Positions 15,770 through 26,186 of a DNA stretch of 64,000 bases are shown piece after piece. The stretch is from the NCBI GenBank assembly GCA_900538475.1, contig UPYT01000005.1, positions 62,001-126,000 of the forward strand. The letters are read 5' to 3'. Numbering within the stretch: the stretch's first letter is position 1; each line of letters begins with the position of its first letter. Under the pieces are notes generated by a model. It ran no database searches. It was not told the DNA's origin and worked only from the letters and a program-made list of their open reading frames with translations. Made by a program: the position numbers and the translations under genes. The stretch is from an uncultured Clostridium sp. GTDB taxonomy: Bacteria > Bacillota > Clostridia > Lachnospirales > Lachnospiraceae.

Positions 15770-16576
15770 CTATTCTGCCGTTTTCTCTGCAGCTGCTTTT
15801 TCAGCGGCTGCTTTTTTTGCTGCAGCTGCCTTCTCAGCGGCTGCTTTCTTTGCTGCCAGAGCCTCTTCTTCTTTCTTTCTGCGAATTTCTTCCAGAGCCT
15901 CATGGTTTGCCTGACATGCAGAGCCGCTGCAGGTTAAGCAGTTGCCGCCGCAGGCCAGCTTGGAAGGAGCCACAGAGCCATTAGTAGCAGAGGGAGCCTT
16001 AAATTTGTTCTGAAGGGCAGTCAGGCCAGCCAGTACAAAGAATGCTCCGGGTGCCAGACCGAAAATAGCAATACGGTAATTTTCCGGAATTAGCTCAATA
16101 CCGAAAATGGAGCCAGAACCAAGGATCTCACGGAAAATAGCAATACAGGTCAGACCTACAGTAAATCCAAGACCCATACCAATACCATCAAAAGCGGATT
16201 CCACAGGACCGTTCTTTGCTGCATATGCCTCAGCGCGGCCAAGGATAATACAGTTTACTACGATCAGCGGAATAAAAATACCCAGTGACTCATACAGGCT
16301 CGGAATATATGCCTGCAGAAGCAGCTGTACAATAGTAACCAGAGAAGCAACAATTACAATATATGCCGGAATACGTACCCGATCCGGAATAATTTTCCGC
16401 AATGCGGAAATAAATAAGTTAGAGAAAACCAGAACTGCCGTTGTGGACAGTCCCATGCCGACGCCGTTGATGGCGGTTGTGGTAACTGCCAGAGTCGGAC
16501 ACATACCAAGCATCAGGACGAAGGTCGGGTTTTCTTTAATAATACCGTTATATAAACGTTCTACACATTTATTCAT
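15770..16576 (-). CDS. rnfE: Rnf complex subunit RnfE with Cys-rich and Ala/Lys/Glu tail
   Basis: A six-helix membrane subunit, homologous to NqrD (residues 1-195; NPTFVLMLGMCPTLAVTTTA, VVNCIILGRAEAYA). At 268 aa it is about 65 residues longer than usual. The extra tail has four Cys (209, 213, 216, 221 in CGGNCLTCSGSAC) and then a charged helix of repeated AAAEK/AAKK (236-268). The core function in Na+ or H+ translocation should be standard; what the tail does is unknown. Confidence 0.95.
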   Translation of the reverse strand: MNKCVERLYNGIIKENPTFVLMLGMCPTLAVTTTAINGVGMGLSTTAVLVFSNLFISALRKIIPDRVRIPAYIVIVASLVTIVQLLLQAYIPSLYESLGIFIPLIVVNCIILGRAEAYAAKNGPVESAFDGIGMGLGFTVGLTCIAIFREILGSGSIFGIELIPENYRIAIFGLAPGAFFVLAGLTALQNKFKAPSATNGSVAPSKLACGGNCLTCSGSACQANHEALEEIRRKKEEEALAAKKAAAEKAAAAKKAAAEKAAAEKTAE

Positions 16577-16589
16577 GACTTCCTACCTC

Positions 16590-17201
16590 CTACTGTGCCA
16601 GGCAGTTCTTTACATAGTAAACTGCCCCGTTTACTGCACCAGTTACTGCATTTGAAGTAATGGTCGCACCGCTGATTGCATTGATCTCATTCTCTGCGGA
16701 AGCGCCGTTTTTGGTAACAGTAAATGAATCTACATTCTTGCCTGCATACTGGCCTTTCCATTCCGGCTTGTCTGCATTCATACCAAGACCTGCTGTCTCA
16801 GCCAGAGTTAAAAACTCAATGCCAGAAACTGTGCCGTCTGCTTCAATACCTACAGAAACAGTAATTGCGCCGCCATATCCGTCTTTGGAGGTAGAGGTAA
16901 CAACATATCCCACCTCTGCGCCGGAAGCGTCCTTGCCGCTTACCGCCTCGTCCACAGTTACATTGCCATAGCCCAGGCCTGAAATCTCCGTATTGGCTGC
17001 TGCCAGAGCATCTGCAGAACCAGCTTCCTCAAAGGTCTCTGCTGCCGGAAGAACTGTCTTATAAGCCTCTGCCTTGGCAGCCATCTCAGCCGCAGCAATG
17101 GGAGCCTTTGTAATCTCATAAACACCGCCCAGACATGCACCGGACACCAGTGTGATGGCAAACAGGATCATGGCATCTTTCATAAATCCGCCTTTACTCA
17201 T
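16590..17201 (-). CDS. rnfG: Rnf complex subunit RnfG (covalent FMN)
   Basis: A 203-aa subunit with an N-terminal membrane helix (about 8-28) and an extracytoplasmic FMN-binding domain. The flavinylation motif is ISGATITS, with Thr180 the expected FMN attachment site, followed by NAVTGAVNGA. Upstream segments GYVVTSTSKDGYGG and LAETAGLG are typical. Its GTG/ATG start overlaps the rnfD stop by 4 bases. Electrons pass through it between RnfC/B and RnfD. Confidence 0.95.
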   Translation of the reverse strand: MSKGGFMKDAMILFAITLVSGACLGGVYEITKAPIAAAEMAAKAEAYKTVLPAAETFEEAGSADALAAANTEISGLGYGNVTVDEAVSGKDASGAEVGYVVTSTSKDGYGGAITVSVGIEADGTVSGIEFLTLAETAGLGMNADKPEWKGQYAGKNVDSFTVTKNGASAENEINAISGATITSNAVTGAVNGAVYYVKNCLAQ

Positions 17202-18124
17202 GATTTTTTGCCCTCCTTTCCAAATGGTGTCGGAAGAGTGAAGCGCTCAATCAGCGGAACCAGCAGGTTGCTGATGATAATTGCGTAGGAAACACCCTCC
17301 GCAGAACCGCCGAAAATACGGAACAGTCCTGTCAGAATACCTAAAAGAATACCGAACACAATCTGGCCCTTTGGTGTGATCGGGCTGGTCACATAGTCCG
17401 TTGCCATAAAAAAGGCACCGAAAATCAGACCGCCGCCGCAAAGGTGAGCCAGTACATAATTCAGATCCTGCTGTCCAAAAATAAATACGAAAACAGCGGT
17501 GGTCAGAATATAGGTAACCGGAATTCTCAGGGAAATCACTTTTTTCACAACCAGGTAAGCTGCACCGATTAACAGGGCAATCACAGAAACCTCACCAATG
17601 GTTCCCGGAATCTTACCAATAAACATCGCTGCTACATCTACACTCTCGCCTGCCTTTAATACTGCCAGAGGAGTTGCTCCCGTCCAGCCGTCCAGAGTAA
17701 ATGCAGACATCTGGCCGGTAAAGGAAATCAGCAGGAAGCATCTTGCTGCCAGAGCCGGGTTCATAAAGTTCTGTCCCAGACCGCCGTAAAGCTGCTTTAC
17801 TACAATAATGGCGAACACACCGCCCAGAGCCGGAATCCACAGGGCAATCTCCGGCGGCATATTAAGCGCCAGAATCATACCGGTAACAACGGCACTGAAA
17901 TCACTGATGGTACAGGGTCTTTTTGTAATCTTTTCAAATACATACTCACTCAGCACGCAGGCCGCAATGGTTACAATCAGAACCAGCAGCGCGTGAAGCC
18001 CAAACTGAAATACACCAAAGGCTGTAGCCGGAAGCATGGCAATCGCCACATCCACCATAATGCTCTGGGTCGTCTCATTGCTCCGAACGTGCGGGGATGA
18101 GGATACGTTTAATAATTTACTCAT
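17198..18124 (-). CDS. rnfD: Rnf complex subunit RnfD (covalent FMN)
   Basis: A 308-aa integral membrane subunit, homologous to NqrB. The covalent flavin motif is DGWTGATPLA with Thr151. Family segments include SSPHVRSNETTQSIMVDV at the N-terminus, QNFMNPALAARCFLL and ATDYVTSPITPKGQ. It is 16 bases after rnfC and overlaps rnfG by 4 bases. Part of the membrane electron path and ion channel. Confidence 0.96.
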   Translation of the reverse strand: MSKLLNVSSSPHVRSNETTQSIMVDVAIAMLPATAFGVFQFGLHALLVLIVTIAACVLSEYVFEKITKRPCTISDFSAVVTGMILALNMPPEIALWIPALGGVFAIIVVKQLYGGLGQNFMNPALAARCFLLISFTGQMSAFTLDGWTGATPLAVLKAGESVDVAAMFIGKIPGTIGEVSVIALLIGAAYLVVKKVISLRIPVTYILTTAVFVFIFGQQDLNYVLAHLCGGGLIFGAFFMATDYVTSPITPKGQIVFGILLGILTGLFRIFGGSAEGVSYAIIISNLLVPLIERFTLPTPFGKEGKKS

Positions 18125-18140
18125 GTCTTATCTTCCCCTC

Positions 18141-19466
18141 CTACGCTTTCTTTCTGCGGTTTGCTGCAACCGTTTTTCTCATTTCCTTGAAGGCCTGGGT
18201 CAGAGGACGCTTAGCCGGACAGATAAAGGTACAGCTTCCGCACTCCATACATTCCATGCCGCCAACCTTTTCAAAGGCCTTACAGTCGCCCTTTAAGGCT
18301 GCCTTCATCATCTTTACCGGCACAATATGGCTGGGACATACGCTTACGCACTTGCCACAGCGGATACAGGGCGTCTCTGCATTGGCAGCAACCTCGTCCT
18401 TGCTCATGCACAGCAGAGCGGAGTTAGTCTTTGTCACCGGAATATCCGTTCCAAATAAAGCCATACCCATCATAGGGCCGCCTGCAATCAGCTTCTCCGG
18501 CTCTGTTTTAAAGCCGCCTGCTGCCTCGATCAGCTCCTGCATATTGGTACCGATCTTCACCTGGAAGTTCTGGGGATTTGCAATCGCATCACCCGTCACG
18601 GTAACTACGCGGCGCATCAGCGGCGTTGTCTTACATACAGCATTATATACGGAAATAACCGTGTCAACGTTATCTACAATACAGCCAGCGTCCGCAGGAA
18701 GCATGGAGGAATTCACCTTTCTTCCAGTTACTGCATAAATCAGAGAACGCTCACCGCCCTGAGGATACTTGGTCTGCAAAGGACATACCTCAATCCGGGA
18801 CTCGTCCTTTACCAGCTCCTGAAGCTTTTTAATTGCCTCCGGCTTGTTATTCTCAATGCCGATTACACCCTTGGCGTTGTCAAACAGCTGAAGGATCACC
18901 TTCAGACCGCCTACTAACTTCTCCGGCTCTTCCATCATCAAACGGTAGTCAGATGTCAGATATGGCTCACACTCTGCACCATTCACCAGAATATATTCGA
19001 TTTTACTCTCATCCTTTGGTGCCAGCTTTACATGTGTGGGGAATCCAGCTCCGCCCAGACCTACAATTCCGGCCTCCTTCACAATATCGCGGATCTCCTG
19101 CTTTGACAGCTTTGCCGGATCGCGGTCTGCTCCCAGCCCCTCTACGGCAGTGTACTCACCATCATTTTCCACCACAATGGAGTTTACCATTGCACCGTTT
19201 GCAACACGCCTCGGCTCAACTGCTTTGACCGTTCCGGAAACAGAACAGATAACATTTGCAGAAATGAAGCCGCTGGCTTCGCCGATTTTCTGGCCTGCCA
19301 GAACCTTGTCACCCTTTTTCACCAGCGGAATCGCCGGAGCGCCGATGTGCTGAGACATTGGATAAACCAGATCTCCCTTCGGCATCAGGATCTGTACCGG
19401 CTTGTGCTCGGACAATTCTTTTCCTTCATAAGGATGAACGCCGCCTTTAAATGTAGCCAATCCCAT
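18141..19466 (-). CDS. rnfC: Rnf complex subunit RnfC (NADH-binding)
   Basis: A 441-aa peripheral subunit that exchanges electrons with NAD+. It shows the N-terminal barrel-like region (ATFKGGVHPYEGKELSE), the nucleotide/flavin-binding GLGGAGFPTHVKL near 138, VNGAECEPYLTSDYRLM, and two 4Fe-4S motifs near the C-terminus (CIRCGKCVSVCPSH, CMECGSCTFICPAKRPL). First gene of rnfCDGEAB, the order usual in clostridia. The promoter is about 80-100 bases upstream. Confidence 0.96.
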   Translation of the reverse strand: MGLATFKGGVHPYEGKELSEHKPVQILMPKGDLVYPMSQHIGAPAIPLVKKGDKVLAGQKIGEASGFISANVICSVSGTVKAVEPRRVANGAMVNSIVVENDGEYTAVEGLGADRDPAKLSKQEIRDIVKEAGIVGLGGAGFPTHVKLAPKDESKIEYILVNGAECEPYLTSDYRLMMEEPEKLVGGLKVILQLFDNAKGVIGIENNKPEAIKKLQELVKDESRIEVCPLQTKYPQGGERSLIYAVTGRKVNSSMLPADAGCIVDNVDTVISVYNAVCKTTPLMRRVVTVTGDAIANPQNFQVKIGTNMQELIEAAGGFKTEPEKLIAGGPMMGMALFGTDIPVTKTNSALLCMSKDEVAANAETPCIRCGKCVSVCPSHIVPVKMMKAALKGDCKAFEKVGGMECMECGSCTFICPAKRPLTQAFKEMRKTVAANRRKKA

Positions 19467-19538
19467 GAATCCTTACCCTCTTTCTCTACTTTTTTCTTGC
19501 ATTTTATTGACAAAATCTCTCACCTTGTCATCCATATC

Positions 19539-19567
19539 AGTATAACATAATTAAACAGGCCATTCAA
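19539..19567 (-). promoter_or_regulatory. Promoter of the rnf operon
   Basis: Minus strand TTGAAT (19567-19562), 17 nt, TATACT (19544-19539); start near 19532, about 66 nt before the rnfC ATG. Confidence 0.6.
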
Positions 19568-19943
19568 TTCCATTTTTCTCCTTGTATACTGTGTATATAA
19601 TACATTTCTCGACCATTTTGTCTCATTTCTAAGTAGTTTTCGACTATTTTTTGTTAATAAAAAAACAAGTTTTTCTGTTTTTGTATTTATTATGTTTTTC
19701 TAAAAAAACAATTTATTTTTTATGAATTCCAATGATTCAAGAAAAAGGGTGAAATGAGGAAAAAACTGACAGGAGAGCTGATTTCCTGCGGCTGTCAGAT
19801 TGTGAAATTTTTGTTCATTTTTAGCGTTTTTTATGAAAATTTTAAATTTATTGTTTTTTCTTATTTATATTAATAAGTTTTGCTTATTTATTTTCATTTA
19901 AAAAATTTTTTCAATTTTTTTGAAAGAAGTGCAATAAAACTCA
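19568..19943. other. AT-rich island between rnf and maa
   Basis: Several hundred bases far richer in A and T than the surroundings, with many T and A runs and stop codons in all frames. A 39-codon ORF (19754-19873, +) begins MRKKLTGELISCGC and continues as a Phe/Ile/Tyr-rich stretch, behind AAGGGTG. It might be a small membrane peptide, or chance. Within it CTGACAG and CTGTCAG can pair. No conserved gene is recognised. Confidence 0.4.
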
Positions 19944-20186
19944 CTGCCTCTGCATTAACTAATTGAACGGATGAAAAGAGGAACGCTCTGAAGCAGAACA
20001 TGCGGCAAAAAACCTATCAAGAACATTTACGAGATCCCTTGATGCATTACACTCTATCACACACCGCCGCAGCTCCTGTACAGGGGCAGACTCCTTTTCA
20101 AAAAACCTTAAAAATTAGGGTTGCAACCAAAAGAAGCAGGATTTCCCACAGCTCAACAAACTGTGAAAAATCCCGCTTCTTTTTTA
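19944..20186 (+). ncRNA. Candidate structured RNA ending in a terminator
   Basis: Successive helices can be drawn on the + strand: TCTGC/GCAGA (19949, 19993) enclosing AGAG/CTCT; TGCGGC/GCCGCA (20001, 20066) enclosing ATCAAG/CTTGAT (20016, 20038); GCTCCTG/CAGGGGC (20072-20087); AACC/GGTT (20104-20122); then the terminator at 20131-20186. It could be a riboswitch leader of maa or a free small RNA. I do not recognise the class; no T-box or S-box motif fits, and no clear promoter was found. Confidence 0.35.
20131..20186 (+). terminator. Strong intrinsic terminator upstream of maa
   Basis: Stem AAGAAGCAGGATTT / AAATCCCGCTTCTT, extended by CACAG/CTGTG, followed by TTTTTT. It lies 75 bases before the maa ATG and needs a + strand transcript from the gene-free region upstream, supporting an RNA there. 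Confidence 0.75.
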
Positions 20187-20260
20187 TACTCTCCTCAAAA
20201 CAGAAAAACGTGATAAAATAGAAAAATTAAAACCACGAAACCATACAGGGAGGTATTTCT

Positions 20261-20881
20261 ATGACTCAACCAGAACGCCGCGATGCATCTATGGCCTATA
20301 TCAGCGATGACGCTGTCATGGAAGAGCAGCGCCAGTGCCGCAGGATTCTTCAGCGGTTTAATTTTGCCGATCGCTCTGACTTTGAAGGTCTAGCCACCAT
20401 CACAAAAGAGCTTCTCGGTAAATCCGATCACGCCTTTATTAACCCACCCTTTTTCTGTGACTACGGAAAGCATATTGAAGTGGGCAAAAACTTCTATGCC
20501 AATTACAATTGTACTATTCTTGATGTAGCAAAAGTAACTATCGGAGACAACTGCATGCTGGCTCCTAACGTAGCCATCTATACAGCAGGCCATCCCCTCC
20601 ACCCGGTATCCCGCAATTCTCTATACGAATACGGAATTCCCGTTACCATTGGGGACAATGTATGGATTGGAGGAAATGTCGTTATTCTTCCCGGTGTCAA
20701 CATTGGCAGCAATGTAGTAATCGGTGCAGGAAGCGTAGTGACAAAAGATATTCCCGACTGGTCTCTGGCAGCAGGCAATCCCTGTCGGGTACTGAGAAAA
20801 ATAACGGAAGAGGATAAGCGGTACTATTTCCGGGATCTGGAATTTGATGAGGAAGCCTGGGATACCATTTCCAAACTGTAG
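20261..20881 (+). CDS. maa: Sugar O-acetyltransferase (maltose/galactoside acetyltransferase type)
   Basis: A 206-aa left-handed beta-helix acetyltransferase. The N-terminal helical Mac domain (MAYISDDAVMEEQRQCRRILQRFN) is followed by hexapeptide repeats: FFCDYGKHIEVGKNFYANYN, GDNCMLAPNVAIYTAGHP with catalytic His, and GDNVWIGGNVVILPGVNIG, ending VTKDIPDWSLAAGNPCRVLR. Acetyl-CoA is the donor; the natural sugar acceptor is uncertain. Ribosome site GGGAGG, 8 nt before ATG. Alone on the + strand between rnf and the NSS gene. Confidence 0.9.
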   Translation: MTQPERRDASMAYISDDAVMEEQRQCRRILQRFNFADRSDFEGLATITKELLGKSDHAFINPPFFCDYGKHIEVGKNFYANYNCTILDVAKVTIGDNCMLAPNVAIYTAGHPLHPVSRNSLYEYGIPVTIGDNVWIGGNVVILPGVNIGSNVVIGAGSVVTKDIPDWSLAAGNPCRVLRKITEEDKRYYFRDLEFDEEAWDTISKL

Positions 20882-20886
20882 CAAAA

Positions 20887-20931
20887 CTGCCGCCAGTCCT
20901 GAACGGATACTTCCGTTCTGACTGACGGCAG
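20887..20931. terminator. Bidirectional hairpin between maa and the NSS gene
   Basis: Long stem CTGCCG-CAGTC-TGAACGGA paired with TCCGTTC-GACTG-CGGCAG, 4-nt loop. On the minus strand TTTTG follows. It ends the convergent maa and NSS transporter genes. Confidence 0.65.
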
Positions 20932-20983
20932 AAATCATATTCCAGTCTGATTTTCTGCTTGTCTATTTTATTTTGCTTCTTTA

Positions 20984-22309
20984 TCAGCCGATTCCGCCTA
21001 CTGCCGCACCGACTAACAGTACCAGAATACAGATTCCGCAAAATCCGTATTTTCCAAGGGGATAAAACCATCCGCCCAGGGGCTCTTTTCGTCCTTTGTT
21101 TACTTCTTTCTCTACAAAGGCTTTTCCCAGAACCCAGAAAAACATGATTCCAGCAATTCCCGCCCCCAAAGGACAGATATAGATGGATACTACATCCATC
21201 CAGTCTGATACGATACCCTGAATGCAGAGAGAAACTGCTGCTCCAGTCAGTCCAACTGCTGCGCAGGCGGATTTTCTGCCTATATGAAACTTTTCCTGAA
21301 CTGTGGCAATCGGAGCCTCATACAGGTTGATCAGAGATGTGATTCCCGCAAAGGTCACAGCCACAAAAAAGATCATGGCGATGATACGTCCTCCTGCCAT
21401 CCCCTTAAACAGATTTGGCAGGAAAATAAACATCAGCCCCGGGCCGCCCTGATCCAGCTGGGCCCCCACCGTAGCCATGGCAGGAATCAGCACCAGCGCC
21501 GCCAGTATAGCTGCCAGAGTGTCAAAAAATGCCACATTTCTGGCTGATGCAGGAATATCTTCCTGATCATCCAGATAAGAGCCGTAAATCAAGGTTCCAT
21601 TTCCAGCTACAGACAGGGAGAAAAAGGCCTGTCCCATAGCATAAATAATTACCTGAGGGTTGAAAAAGGCCGCCGGATCAATGCGGAAAATATAGCGATA
21701 TCCCGATATTGCCCCCGGCTGAAATGCAATGTATATCCCCAGCCCCAAAAACAAAAAGAAAAACAGGGGCATCAGAATCTTATTCACCTTTTCAATGCCG
21801 CCGCCAATGCCAAACATCAAAATAGCAATAGCCGCTGCCAGAGCCGCCATCTGCCAGCCATTGTTTCCAAAAGAACTGGCCATACCGCCAAAGGCAGAGC
21901 TGAAGCCGTCAATATCCGCCGGTTCCAGGGCAGAGCCTGTAAATACTCCTGCGGTATATTTAAAAATCCAGCCCATAACCACTGTATATCCAATGGCAAG
22001 AGCCATAGAACCGAGAACCGGAATCAGGCCAATCGCCTCTCCGGCTTTTCTCAGTCCCTTTTTCTCACAGGCTGCTCCGAAAGCATCTACCGGACCAGAT
22101 CGGGTAGCGCGGCCGAAGCTCATTTCTCCAATCACACCTGTAGATCCAATCAGAGCCACAAAAACAAAATACCAAATCAGAAAGGAACCGCCTCCGTATT
22201 TGGATACCCGGGTAGGAAACATCCAGATATTTCCCATTCCAACAGCAGAGCCAATGCAGGCCAGGATAAATCCCCACCGGGATGCGAATAAGTCTCTCTT
22301 CTTTTCCAT
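20984..22309 (-). CDS. Sodium-dependent NSS (SNF) family transporter
   Basis: A 441-aa Na+ symporter of the neurotransmitter:sodium symporter family, importing amino acids or related amines. The start reads WGFILACIGSAVGMGNIWMFP, the TM1 motif that binds Na+ and substrate, followed by GGGSFLIWY. About 11 helices are seen. It begins 5 bases after dnaJ with no good ribosome site of its own, so it may be read through from the heat-shock operon. Substrate unknown. Confidence 0.9.
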   Translation of the reverse strand: MEKKRDLFASRWGFILACIGSAVGMGNIWMFPTRVSKYGGGSFLIWYFVFVALIGSTGVIGEMSFGRATRSGPVDAFGAACEKKGLRKAGEAIGLIPVLGSMALAIGYTVVMGWIFKYTAGVFTGSALEPADIDGFSSAFGGMASSFGNNGWQMAALAAAIAILMFGIGGGIEKVNKILMPLFFFLFLGLGIYIAFQPGAISGYRYIFRIDPAAFFNPQVIIYAMGQAFFSLSVAGNGTLIYGSYLDDQEDIPASARNVAFFDTLAAILAALVLIPAMATVGAQLDQGGPGLMFIFLPNLFKGMAGGRIIAMIFFVAVTFAGITSLINLYEAPIATVQEKFHIGRKSACAAVGLTGAAVSLCIQGIVSDWMDVVSIYICPLGAGIAGIMFFWVLGKAFVEKEVNKGRKEPLGGWFYPLGKYGFCGICILVLLVGAAVGGIG

Positions 22310-22314
22310 TTTAT

Positions 22315-23460
22315 TTATTTAAAGAATTTTCCTTTCCGCTTTTTTTCTTCCGGCTCCAGATGCTCTCCCTTCATAGCCGCATCAAACCGGCGCAGGGCTT
22401 CCTTCTGCTCTTCGTTCAGCCGCTCCGGCACCTGAACGACCAGAGTTACATAGTGATCGCCGCGAACATTGCGGTTTCTCAGAGATGGAACGCCTTTTCC
22501 TCTCAGGCGGACACGGGTATCTGTCTGGGTTCCTGCCTTCACCTCGTATTCTACTTCTCCGTCTACAGTGCGGATGCGAATAGGACCGCCCAGTGCCGCT
22601 GTAGCAAAGGAAATCGGAACTGTGGAGAAAATACTGGTATCCTGGCGCTTAAATACCGGATGCTGGGATACTACTGCCTCTACCAGCAGATCGCCCCGCT
22701 CTCCGCCATTGACACCAGGCTCTCCGCCGCCTGCACAGCGAACACTCTGTCCATTATCAATACCGGCAGGAATGGTAACCTTGATTTTCTTCTTCTTGGT
22801 AACATATCCGCTTCCATAACAGTCCGGACATTTCTCCTTGATAACTTTTCCCTTGCCGCCGCACTCCGGACAGGTCTGCACATTCTGTACCTGTCCAAAG
22901 AAGGACTGCTGGGTATACATGATTTTACCTTTTCCGTTACACTTGGGACAGGTTTCCGGAGAGGTTCCCGGTTTCGCTCCGGTTCCATGACACTTGCTGC
23001 ACTCTTCTTTAAAATTGATCTCAATTTCTTTTTCACAGCCAAATACGGCCTCCTCAAAAGTAAGACGGATGGCAGCTCTTACATTGGCGCCCCGCATGGG
23101 ACCGTTGTACTGACTGCTGCGGCTTCTTCCTCCACCGAAAATATCGCCGAAAATATCACCGAAAATATCGCCCATATCTGCGCCGCTGAAATCAAAGCCA
23201 CCGAAGCCTGCTCCTCCGCCTGCGCCGCCTTCAAAGGCTGCATGGCCGAACTGATCATACTGTCTTCTCTTTTCCGGATCACTTAATACACTGTAGGCCT
23301 CGGATGCCTCTTTAAACTTTTTTTCTGCCTCTGCATCTCCCGGATTACTGTCGGGATGATATTTCTTGGCAAGGGTACGGTATGCTTTTTTCAAAGCGGC
23401 TTCGTCCGCATTCTTCGGAACTCCCAGCACCTCATAATAATCTCTCTTACTCTCTGCCAT
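22315..23460 (-). CDS. dnaJ: Chaperone DnaJ
   Basis: A 381-aa type I Hsp40 co-chaperone. J domain 1-70 ([16 protein letters not shown] in [11 protein letters not shown]), Gly/Phe-rich region about 75-115 with [12 protein letters not shown] repeats, then a zinc domain with four CxxCxGxG motifs ([32 protein letters not shown]) and the C-terminal substrate domain. Stimulates DnaK ATPase. It follows dnaK after a 196-base GC-rich spacer. Confidence 0.97.
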   Translation of the reverse strand: MAESKRDYYEVLGVPKNADEAALKKAYRTLAKKYHPDSNPGDAEAEKKFKEASEAYSVLSDPEKRRQYDQFGHAAFEGGAGGGAGFGGFDFSGADMGDIFGDIFGDIFGGGRSRSSQYNGPMRGANVRAAIRLTFEEAVFGCEKEIEINFKEECSKCHGTGAKPGTSPETCPKCNGKGKIMYTQQSFFGQVQNVQTCPECGGKGKVIKEKCPDCYGSGYVTKKKKIKVTIPAGIDNGQSVRCAGGGEPGVNGGERGDLLVEAVVSQHPVFKRQDTSIFSTVPISFATAALGGPIRIRTVDGEVEYEVKAGTQTDTRVRLRGKGVPSLRNRNVRGDHYVTLVVQVPERLNEEQKEALRRFDAAMKGEHLEPEEKKRKGKFFK

Positions 23461-23656
23461 GATGGTTTCCTTCCTCTTTTTCTGTCAAATTGCCTTCCCG
23501 CATCATAGGGCTGCCGCTCTGGCGGCCTTTTCCTTTATACGCCGAAACGGCTGTCGCCTTTCCCGGGCTGCCAGGAGCGGCCCCGGAAAAGCGCCAGCCT
23601 TTCCCGGCAGAAATCCCCCGCCCGGTTCCCTCCGGGCAGGTTCTCGTCATGCCTGA
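23461..23656. other. GC-rich structured spacer between dnaK and dnaJ
   Basis: A 196-base stretch clearly richer in G and C than its neighbours, with possible hairpins such as CCCGG...CCGGG and GCCGC...GCGGC. A 67-codon open frame crosses it but has no ribosome site or family. It may be a processing or stability element of the operon mRNA. Confidence 0.4.
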
Positions 23657-25543
<1,887 letters not shown>

Positions 25544-25571
25544 CTATGCTAAATGAAATAAATGCTCCAAA

Positions 25572-26180
25572 TCAGTTTGCTACCTGTACCATACTGTGGC
25601 GCACCACGGTGCCACGGTACTTGTAGCCCTTTAACAGTTCCTGTGAAATCTCATTCTCCCCGAAATTCTCATCATCCACATGCATCACTGCATTGTGAAT
25701 ATTCGGGTCAAACTGCTGTCCCACTGCCTCGATTGCTTCTACTCCGGCATCCTCCAGAGTTTTCACAAACTGCTTATAAATCATTTCCACGCCTTCGGCA
25801 AAGGAAGAACCCTTCACATCCTCCGGCACGGCTGCCAGTCCCCGCTCGAAATTGTCAAGCACCGGCAAAATCTTTTCGATAATGTCTCTGGCTCCAATCT
25901 CATACATAGAGGACTTTTCTTTTTCTGTCCTCTTACGGAAGTTATCAAACTCGGCCATCTGCCGTTTCAGGCGATCCTGCAGTTCCTCTATCTGTACATC
26001 CTTGGGATCCTTTTTGCTGTCGGACTGGGATGCATAACCATCTGCCTTCTCCTCTGCGGCGTCCTGCGCTTCCTGATTTTCCATATGTTCTTCTGTCTCC
26101 GGCGCCTTTACCGCATCCTCTGCTGTTTCCGGCTCCTGCTGACAGGATTTCTTTTCTTCATTCATATTATCCTGATTCAT
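25572..26180 (-). CDS. grpE: Nucleotide exchange factor GrpE
   Basis: A 202-aa co-chaperone that releases ADP from DnaK. An acidic, Glu/Gln-rich N-terminus (1-65) leads into the long coiled coil (IEELQDRLKRQMAEFDNFRKRTEKEK), then ILPVLDNFERGL and the C-terminal beta domain (GYKYRGTVVRHSMVQVA). It starts 6 bases after hrcA; dnaK follows 43 bases on. Confidence 0.97.
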   Translation of the reverse strand: MNQDNMNEEKKSCQQEPETAEDAVKAPETEEHMENQEAQDAAEEKADGYASQSDSKKDPKDVQIEELQDRLKRQMAEFDNFRKRTEKEKSSMYEIGARDIIEKILPVLDNFERGLAAVPEDVKGSSFAEGVEMIYKQFVKTLEDAGVEAIEAVGQQFDPNIHNAVMHVDDENFGENEISQELLKGYKYRGTVVRHSMVQVAN

Positions 26181-26186
26181 GGTCTA

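Noticed and set aside
20104..20186. T-box-like AATTAGGGTTGCAACC before a terminator
   Set aside because: Resembles a T-box superficially, but lacks the TGG-N anticodon-end pairing element, and the downstream gene is not an amino-acid or tRNA synthetase gene.
23447..23650. 67-aa ORF between dnaK and dnaJ
   Set aside because: Gly/Arg-rich composition caused by the GC-rich spacer; no start signals.
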